Source: Saccoglossus kowalevskii (Eukaryota > Hemichordata > Enteropneusta > Harrimaniidae). From it: 15,052 nucleotides of DNA. Both the position numbers and the translations under genes were made by a program. The stretch is taken from contig NW_003132677.1 in NCBI RefSeq assembly GCF_000003605.2, positions 1 to 15,052 of the forward strand, read 5' to 3'. Shown here piece after piece: positions 8,990 through 15,052 of this stretch. Within the stretch, counting starts at the first letter, position 1, and each line of letters starts with the position of its first letter. The notes below the pieces were generated by a model. It saw nothing but the letters and a program-made list of their open reading frames with translations, did no database searches and had not been told where the DNA came from.

Positions 8990-9418
8990 ACACTGTCATC
9001 ACTCGATAGGTCAGTGGTTGTTACTTGGGGCTGTATACACTGTCATCACTTGATAGGTCAGTGGTTGATACGTGGGGCTGTATACACTGTCATCACTTGA
9101 TAGGTCAGTGGTTGATACATAGGTCTAACATACACTGTCATCACTTGATAGGTCAGTGGTTGATACCTAGGTCTAACATACACTGTCGTCACTTGATAGG
9201 TCAGTGGCTGATACCTAGGTCTAACATACACTGTCATCACTTGATAGATCAGTGGTTGATACCTGGGGTGGTGATACACTGTCATCACTCGATAGGTCAG
9301 AGGTTGATACCTGGGGCTGTATACACTGTCATCACTTGATAGGTCAGTGGTTGATACATAGGTCTAACATACACTGTCATCACTTGATAGGTCATTGATT
9401 GATACCTGGGACTGACAT
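8990..9418. repeat. Module A truncated after nine units (429 bp)
   Basis: Follows A from the TTACTTGGGG unit through the CATTGATTG unit (9371-9418). Where A would continue with a GGGACTGACAT unit, the sequence instead begins a new module D at 9419. The last three A units, including the 41-bp unit, are absent. Confidence 0.92.
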
Positions 9419-9975
9419 ACACTGTCATCACTTGATAGGTCAGTAGTTGACACCTGGGGCTGTCATGCACTGTCATCACATGACATGATATAGGTTGATA
9501 CCTGGGGATGTCAAACACTGTCATCACTTGATAGGTCAATGGCTGATACCTGGGGCTGTGATACACTGTCATCACTCGATAGGTCAGTGGTTGATACCTG
9601 GGGCTCTCATACACTGTCATCACTTGATAGGTCAGTGGTGATACCTAGGTCTAACATACACTGTCATCACTCGATTGGTCAGTGGTTGATACCTGGGGCT
9701 GTATACACTGTCATCACTTGATAGGTCAGTGGTTGACACCGAGGGCTGTCATACACTGTCATCACATGACAGGTCTGTGGTTGATATCTGGGGATGTCAA
9801 ACACTGTCATCACATGATAGGTCAGTGGTTGACACCTGGGGCTGTCATAACTTGATAGGTCAGTGGCTGATACCTAGGTCTAATATACACTGTCATCACT
9901 TGATAGGTCAGTGGTTGATACCTGGGACTGACATACACTGTCATCACTTGATAGGTTGATACCTTGGGCTGTCAT
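9419..9975. repeat. Module D copy 3, internally deleted (12 units, 557 bp)
   Basis: Matches 8194 at offset 1225 up to the 38-bp unit (9849-9886), then jumps to the GGGACTGACAT unit at 9887. The three units corresponding to 8662-8804 are missing (143 bp), so the period drops from 1225 to 1082. Private changes are CACTCGATTGG near 9668 and CACATGATAGG near 9811. Confidence 0.92.
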
Positions 9976-10071
9976 ACCCTCTCATCACTTGATAGGTCAG
10001 TGACTGATACCTAGGTCTAACATACACTGTCATCACTCGATAGGTCAGTGGTTGATACCTAGGTCTAACAT
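9976..10071. repeat. Linker L
   Basis: Identical unit types to 8894-8989, offset 1082 bp. Confidence 0.87.
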
Positions 10072-10500
10072 ACACTGTCATCACTCGATAGGTCAGTGGT
10101 TGTTACTTGGGGCTGTATACACTGTCATCACTTGATAGGTCAGTGGTTGATACGTGGGGCTGTATACACTGTCATCACTTGATAGGTCAGTGGTTGATAC
10201 ATAGGTCTAACATACACTGTCATCACTTGATAGGTCAGTGGTTGATACCTAGGTCTAACATACACTGTCGTCACTTGATAGGTCAGTGGCTGATACCTAG
10301 GTCTAACATACACTGTCATCACTTGATAGATCAGTGGTTGATACCTGGGGTGGTGATACACTGTCATCACTCGATAGGTCAGAGGTTGATACCTGGGGCT
10401 GTATACACTGTCATCACTTGATAGGTCAGTGGTTGATACATAGGTCTAACATACACTGTCATCACTTGATAGGTCATTGATTGATACCTGGGACTGACAT
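10072..10500. repeat. Module A truncated after nine units, second copy (429 bp)
   Basis: Repeats 8990-9418, with the same stop after the CATTGATTG unit and the same jump to a TAGTTGACACC unit at 10501. Sharing the breakpoint shows that D-L-A(short) was duplicated as one piece. Confidence 0.92.
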
Positions 10501-10882
10501 ACACTGTCATCACTTGATAGGTCAGTAGTTGACACCTGGGGCTGTCATGCACTGTCATCACATGACATGATATAGATGATACCTGGGGCTGTCATACCCT
10601 CTCATCACTTGATAGGTCATTGACTGATACCTTGGTCTAACATACACTGTCATCACTTGATAGGTCAGTAGTTGATACCTAGGGCTGTCATGCACTGTCA
10701 TCACATGACATGATAGAGGTTGATACCTAGGTCTAACATACACTGTCATCACTTGATAGGTCAATGGTTGATACCTGGGGCTGTGATACACTGTCATCAC
10801 TTGATAGGTCAGTGGTTGACACCGAGGGCTGTCATACACTGTCATCACATGACAGGTCAGTGGTTGATACCTGGGGCTGTAT
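10501..10882. repeat. Aborted third D round and hybrid units (8 units)
   Basis: 10501 is the D head unit. 10549 starts as the D second unit (ACATGACATGATATAG) but ends GGGGCTGTCAT and is 47 bp. 10596-10691 are B-like. 10692 has a B-type ACATGACATGATAGAGG front with a TAGGTCTAACAT tail not otherwise found with it. 10788 is the D-type GACACCGAGGG unit and 10836 joins ACATGACAGG to a 47-bp CTGTAT tail. This is the most mosaic stretch in the window. Confidence 0.82.
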
Positions 10883-10933
10883 ACACTTTTCATCACTTGA
10901 TAGGTCAGTGGGTTGATACATAGGGTCTAACAT
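10883..10933. repeat. 51-bp unit with three single-base insertions
   Basis: Each extra base lengthens a run: CACTTTTCATC for CACTGTCATC, AGTGGGTTG for AGTGGTTG and TAGGGTC for TAGGTC. Three +1 changes within 51 bp and none in the neighbouring units. Confidence 0.85.
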
Positions 10934-11357
10934 ACACTGTCATCACTTGATAGGTCAGTGGTTGATACCTAGGTCTAACATACACTGTCGTCACTTGATA
11001 GGTCAGTGGCTGATACCTAGGACTAACATACACTGTCATCACTTGATAGATCAGTGGTTGATACCTGGGGTGGTGATACACTGTCATCACTCGATAGGTC
11101 AGAGGTTGATACCTGGGGCTGTATACACTGTCATCACTTGATAGGTCAGTGGTTGATACATAGGTCTAACATACACTGTCATCACTTGATAGGTCATTGA
11201 TTGATACCTGGGACTGACATACACTGTCATCACTTGATAGGTCAGTGGTTGATACCTGGGACTGACATACACTGTCATCACTTGACAGGTCAGTGGTTGA
11301 TACCTGGGACTGACATACACTGTCATCACATGATAGGTTGATACCTTGGGCTGTCAT
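10883..11357. repeat. Module A-like copy without its two head units (10 units, 475 bp)
   Basis: Begins with a 51-bp unit (10883-10933) and then follows A to the 41-bp unit 11317-11357. The unit at 10982 carries TAGGACTAACAT, a change otherwise seen only in the equivalent unit near 12910. Confidence 0.88.
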
Positions 11358-11644
11358 ACCCTCTCATCACTTGATAGGTCAGTGACTGATACCTTGGTCT
11401 AACATACACTGTCATCACTTGATAGGTCAGTAGTTGATACCTAGGGCTGTCATGCACTGTCATCACATGACATGATAGAGGTTGATACCTGGGGATGTCA
11501 AACACTGTCATCACTTGATAGGTCATTGGTTGATACCTGGGGCTGTGATACACTGTCATCACTTGATAGGTCAGTGGTTGAAACCTAGGTCTAACATACA
11601 CTATCATCACTCGATAGGTCAGTGGTTGATACCTGGGGCTGTAT
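11358..11644. repeat. Module B copy (287 bp)
   Basis: Standard six units; the fourth has GGTCATTGG in place of GGTCAATGG (near 11521). Confidence 0.92.
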
Positions 11645-11925
11645 ACACTGTCATCACTTGATAGGTCAGTGGCTGATACCTAGGTCTAACATACACTGTC
11701 AGCACTTGATAGGTCAGTGGTTGATACATAGGTCTAACATACACTGTCATCACTTGATAGGTCATTGATTGATACCTGGGACTGACATACACTGTCATCA
11801 CTTGATAGGTCAGTGGTTGATACCTGGGACTGACATACACTGTCATCACTTGACAGGTCAGTGGTTGATACCTGGGACTGACATACACTGTCATCACATG
11901 ATAGGTTGATACCTTGGGCTGTCAT
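11645..11925. repeat. Module A tail (6 units, 281 bp)
   Basis: A CTGATACC unit, a CATAGG unit starting ACACTGTCAGCAC (11693), then CATTGATTG, GGGACTGACAT, TTGACAGG and the 41-bp unit 11885-11925. The first eight or so units of A are absent, so B at 11358 and B' at 11926 lie only 568 bp apart. Confidence 0.87.
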
Positions 11926-12213
11926 ACCCTCTCATCACTTGATAGGTCAGTGACTGATACCTTGGTCTAACATACACTGTCATCACTTGATAGGTCAGTA
12001 GTTGATACCTAGGGCTGTCATGCACTGTCATCACATGACATGATAGAGGTTGATACCTGGGGATGTCAAACACTGTCATCACTTGATAGGTCAATGGTTG
12101 ATACCTGGGGCTGTGATACACTGTCATCACTTGATAGGTCAGTGGTTGAAACCTAGGTCTAACATACACTATCATCACTCGATAGGTCAGTGGTTGATAC
12201 CTAGGTCTAACAT
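11926..12213. repeat. Module B' (288 bp), start of the 1328-bp higher-order repeat
   Basis: B order, but the final ACTATCATC unit (12166) has the 48-bp TAGGTCTAACAT tail in place of the 47-bp CTGTAT tail, and module C follows directly. B'-C-L-A from here to 13253 is 1328 bp and repeats exactly in length from 13254. Confidence 0.93.
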
Positions 12214-12591
12214 ACACTGTCGTCTTTTGATAGGTCAGTGGCTGATACCTAGGTCTAACATACACTGTCATCACTTGATAGGTCAGTGGTTGATACCTAG
12301 GTCTAACAAACACTGTCTTCACTTGATAGGTCAGTGGCTGATACCTAGGTCTAACATACACTGTCATCAATTGATAGATCAGTGGTTGATACCTAAAGGC
12401 TGTCATACATTGTCATCACATGACATGTCAGTGGTCGATACCTGGGGATGTCATACACTGTCATCACTTGATAGGTCATTGATTGATACCTGGGACTGAC
12501 ATACACTGTCATCACTTGATAGGTCAGTGGTTGATACCTGGGACTGACATACACTGTCATCACTTGATAGATTGATACCTTGGGCTGTCAT
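12214..12591. repeat. Module C copy 3 (378 bp)
   Basis: Matches 6627-7004 at offset 5587. Private change CTGTCTTCAC near 12316. Includes the 49-bp unit 12358-12406, TGACATGTCA at 12421-12430 and the 41-bp unit 12551-12591. Confidence 0.93.
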
Positions 12592-12687
12592 ACCATCTCA
12601 TCACTTGATAGGTCAGTGAGTGATACCTAGGTCTAACATACACTGTCATCACTTGATAGGTCAGTAGTTGATACCTAGGTCTAACAT
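12592..12687. repeat. Linker L variant
   Basis: ACCATCTCAT with GTGAGTGATACC followed by a TAGTTGATACC unit, as at 7005-7100. Confidence 0.87.
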
Positions 12688-13253
12688 ACACTGTCATCAC
12701 TCGATAGGTTAGTGGTTGTTACTTGGGGCTGTATACACTGTCATCACTTGATAGGTCAGTGGTTGATACCTGGGGCTGTATACACTCTCATCACTTGATA
12801 GGTCAGTGGTTGATACATAGGTCTAACATACACTGTCATCACTTGATAGGTCAGTGGTTGATACCTAAGTCTAACATACACTGTCGTCACTTGATAGGTC
12901 AGTGGCTGATACCTAGGACTAACATACACTGTCATCACTTGATAGATCAGTGGTTGATACCTGGGGTGGTGATACACTGTCATCACTCGATAGGTCAGAG
13001 GTTGATACCTGGGGCTGTATACACTGTCATCACTTGATAGGTCAGTGGTTGATACATAAGTCTAACATACACTGTCATCACTTGATAGGTCATTGATTGA
13101 TACCTGGGACTGACATACACTGTCATCACTTGATAGGTCAATGGTTGATACCTGGGACTGACATACACTGTCATCACTTGACAGGTCAGTGGTTGATACC
13201 TGGGACTGACATACACTGTCATAACATGATAGGTTGATACCTTGGGCTGTCAT
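12688..13253. repeat. Module A copy (566 bp)
   Basis: Twelve units in standard order with head variant GGTTAGTGGTTGTTAC as at 7101. The second unit has CCTGGGGC, not the ACGTGG of 3163. Private changes include ACTCTCATC near 12785, CATAAGTC near 13057 and CATAACATG near 13220. Confidence 0.93.
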
Positions 13254-13541
13254 ACCCTCTCATCACTTGATAGGTCAGTGACTGATACCTTGGTCTAACA
13301 TACACTGTCATCACTTGATAGGTCAGTAGTTGATACCTAGGGCTGTCATGCACTGTCATCACATGACATGATAGAGGTCGATACCTGGGGATGTCAAACA
13401 CTGTCATCACTTGATAGGTCAATGGTAGATACCTGGGGCTGTGATACACTGTCATCACTTGATAGGTCAGTGGTTGAAACCTAGGTCTAACATACACTAT
13501 CATCACTCGATAGGTCAGTGGTTGATACCTAGGTCTAACAT
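13254..13541. repeat. Module B' (288 bp), second round of the 1328-bp repeat
   Basis: Matches 11926-12213 at offset 1328, with private changes GAGGTCGATACC near 13376 and AATGGTAGATACC near 13421. Confidence 0.93.
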
Positions 13542-13919
13542 ACACTGTCGTCTTTTGATAGGTCAGTGGCTGATACCTAGGTCTAACATACACTGTCATC
13601 ACTTGATAGGTCAGTGGTTGATACCTAGGTCTAACAAACCCTGTCATCACTTGATAGGTCAGTGGCTGATACCTAGGTCTAACATACACTGTCATCAATT
13701 GATAGATCAGTGGTTGATACCTAAAGGCTGTCATACATTGTCATCACATGACATGTCAGTGGTCGATACCTGGGGATGTCATACACTGTCATCACTTGAT
13801 AGGTCATTGATTGATACCTGGGACTGACATATACTGTCATCACTTGATAGGTCAGTGGTTGATACCTGGGACTGACATACACTGTCATCACTTGATAGAT
13901 TGATACCTTGGGCTGTCAT
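13542..13919. repeat. Module C copy 4 (378 bp)
   Basis: Matches 12214-12591 at offset 1328. Private changes AACAAACCCTG near 13637 and ACATATACTG near 13829. Palindrome TGACATGTCA at 13749-13758; 49-bp unit 13686-13734; 41-bp unit 13879-13919. Confidence 0.93.
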
Positions 13920-14015
13920 ACCATCTCATCACTTGATAGGTCAGTGACTGATACCTAGGTCTAACATACACTGTCATCACTTGATAGGTCAGTAGTTGAT
14001 ACCTAGGTTTAACAT
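13920..14015. repeat. Linker L variant
   Basis: ACCATCTCAT with GTGACTGATACC, then TAGTTGATACC with a TAGGTTTAACAT tail. It lacks the GTGAGTG change of 7005 and 12592. Confidence 0.86.
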
Positions 14016-14581
14016 ACACTGTCATCACTCGATAGGTCAGTGGTTGTTACTTGGGGCTGTATACACTGTCATCACTTGATAGGTCAGTGGTTGATACCTG
14101 GGGCTGTATACACTGTCATCACTTGATAGGTCAGTGGTTGATACATAGGTCTAACATACACTGTCATCAATTGATAGGTCAGTGGTTGATACCTAGGTCT
14201 AACATACACTGTCGTCACTTGATAGGTCAGTGGCTGATACCTAGGTCTAACATACACTGTCATCACTTGATAGATCAGTGGTTGATACCTGGGGTGGTGA
14301 TACACTGTCATCACTCGATAGGTCAGAGGTTGATACCTGGGGCTGTATACACTGTCATCACTTGATAGGTCAGTGGTTGATACATAGGTCTAACATACAC
14401 TGTCATCACTTGATAGGTCATTGATTGATACCTGGGACTGACATACACTGTCATCACTTGATAGGTCAGTGGTTGATACCTGGGACTGACATACACTGTC
14501 ATCACTTGACAGGTCAGTGGTTGATACCTGGGACTGACATACACTGTCATCACATGATAGGTTGATACCTTGGGCTGTCAT
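14016..14581. repeat. Module A copy (566 bp)
   Basis: Twelve standard units, with CATCAATTGAT at the fourth (near 14165). Ends with the 41-bp unit 14541-14581, completing the second 1328-bp period. Confidence 0.93.
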
Positions 14582-14868
14582 ACCCTCTCATCACTTGATA
14601 GGTCAGTGACTGATACCTTGGTCTAACATACACTGTCATCACTTGATAGGTCAGTAGTTGATACCTAGGGCTGTCATGCACTGTCATCACATGACATGAT
14701 AGAGGTTGATACCTGGGGATGTCAAACACTGTCATCACTTGATAGGTCAATGGTTGATACCTGGGGCTGTGATACACTGTCATCACTTGATAGGTCAGTG
14801 GTTGAAACCTAGGTCTAACATACACTATCATCACTCGATAGGTCAGTGGTTGATACCTGGGGCTGTAT
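14582..14868. repeat. Module B copy (287 bp), third round diverges
   Basis: Continues the 1328-bp phase, but its last unit (14822-14868) has the 47-bp CTGTAT tail, so it is B and not B', and module C does not follow. Confidence 0.92.
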
Positions 14869-15052
14869 ACACTGTCATCACTTGATAGGTCAGTGGTTGA
14901 TACATAGGTCTAACATACACTGTCATCACTTGATAGGTCAGTGGTTGATACCTAGGTCTAACATACACTGTCGTCACTTCATAGGTCAGTGGCTGATACC
15001 TGGGGCTGTGATACACTGTCATACTTTGATAGGTCAGTGGCTGATACCTAAG
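14869..15052. repeat. Mixed units at the right edge
   Basis: CATAGG unit, plain unit, GTCGTCACTTCATAGG unit with CTGTGAT tail (14965, the only CTTCATAGG seen) and a partial unit from 15013 with CATACTTTGAT and CCTAAG at the window end. The order resembles 8002-8145. The array continues beyond 15052. Confidence 0.8.

Larger units (their letters stand above)
1..15052. repeat. Tandem array of a 48-bp unit (316 complete copies), with higher-order structure
   Basis: The entire window is head-to-tail copies of one unit; the exact reference copy is 751-798. Key parts in order are ACACTGTCATCAC, TTGATAGGTCAGTGG, TTGATACC and a variable tail. Tails include TAGGTCTAACAT, TGGGGCTGTAT (47-bp units), TGGGACTGACAT, TGGGGATGTCAA, TGGGGTGGTGAT and TGGGGCTGTGAT. 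The first 36 or so bases are conserved and the last 12 define unit classes. No unit is inverted. Both window ends fall inside a unit, so neither array edge is seen. Lengths seen are mostly 48 or 47 bp, with 41/42 bp (18 copies), 38 bp (3), 49 bp (5) and 51 bp (1). No transposon ends, polyA tract, tRNA, rRNA or gene-like sequence interrupts it. Likely a eukaryotic satellite or long minisatellite; I do not recognise the family. Confidence 0.97.

Noticed and set aside
1-15052. CRISPR array (regular repeats with variable parts)
   Set aside because: The variable tails fall into about eight recurring classes and are not unique spacers. The conserved part is contiguous with them across the whole unit, there is no leader or cas gene, and similarity is continuous.
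1-15052. Transposon, LTR or inverted-repeat element inside the array
   Set aside because: All units share one orientation and no stretch longer than one unit falls outside the repeat. No terminal inverted repeats, target-site duplications or coding domains are visible.
1-15052. Centromeric satellite with CENP-B box
   Set aside because: I see no match to the conserved TTCG and CGGGA core bases of the CENP-B box in the unit or its variants. A centromeric location cannot be judged from this sequence.
1-15052. Species assignment from the repeat family
   Set aside because: I do not recognise the 48-bp unit as any named satellite; only a eukaryotic origin is a reasonable inference from array type and CpG pattern.
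1-15052. Nucleosome phasing by the repeat (four units = 192 bp)
   Set aside because: The arithmetic is suggestive, but 47- and 41-bp units shift the phase often and a multiple near 190 bp is easily reached by chance; no sequence evidence supports it.

Overview
The whole window is one tandem-repeat array. I find no gene, RNA gene, transposon or CRISPR array. Parsed by eye, it holds 316 complete head-to-tail repeat units on one strand orientation, plus a partial unit at each end, so the array runs past both edges. The reference unit is 48 bp (exact copy at 751-798, about 42% GC). Most units are 48 bp. A regular minority are 47 bp, and rarer recurring forms are 41, 38 and 49 bp. Long minisatellite/satellite arrays with higher-order structure are typical of eukaryotic nuclear genomes. 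The reference unit has no CpG, and most CpGs in variant units sit where other units have TG or CA. That fits a CpG-methylating genome (an inference). The species cannot be named from this sequence.

The units are arranged in higher-order modules, labelled here by me. Module A (full form 566 bp, 12 units) starts with a TTACTTGGGG unit and ends with a 41-bp unit. Module B (about 287 bp, 6 units) starts with a CTCTCAT unit and includes the ACATGACATGAT and GAAACCTAGG units. Module C (378 bp, 8 units) starts with GTCGTCTTTTGAT and includes a 49-bp unit and a 10-bp palindrome. Module D (557-701 bp) has a B-like head and a 38-bp unit. Linker L (96 bp, 2 units) usually precedes A.

Layout: 1-1126, end of an A-like copy, a B-like block and two A-like passes; 1127-1892, B plus mixed units; 1893-3019, C, a hybrid unit and D; 3020-5955, three rounds of (L)-A-B with periods of 1086 and then about 902 bp; 5956-6626, mixed; 6627-8193, C-L-A-B-mixed; 8194-10548, two rounds of D-L-A(short), 1225 and 1082 bp, and the start of a third; 10549-10882, hybrid units; 10883-11925, A-like, B, A-tail; 11926-14581, two full rounds of B'-C-L-A with an exact 1328-bp period; 14582-15052, a third B and then mixed units. 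Module lengths add up to the periods: 288+378+96+566=1328, 700+96+429=1225, and 96+566+287+137=1086.

Many open reading frames up to about 218 codons exist on both strands. They follow from a repeat length divisible by three and are broken wherever 47-, 41-, 38- or 49-bp units occur. I do not treat any as a gene. The value of the window is as a record of array evolution: slippage scars, hybrid units at crossover points, and module duplication at several scales.
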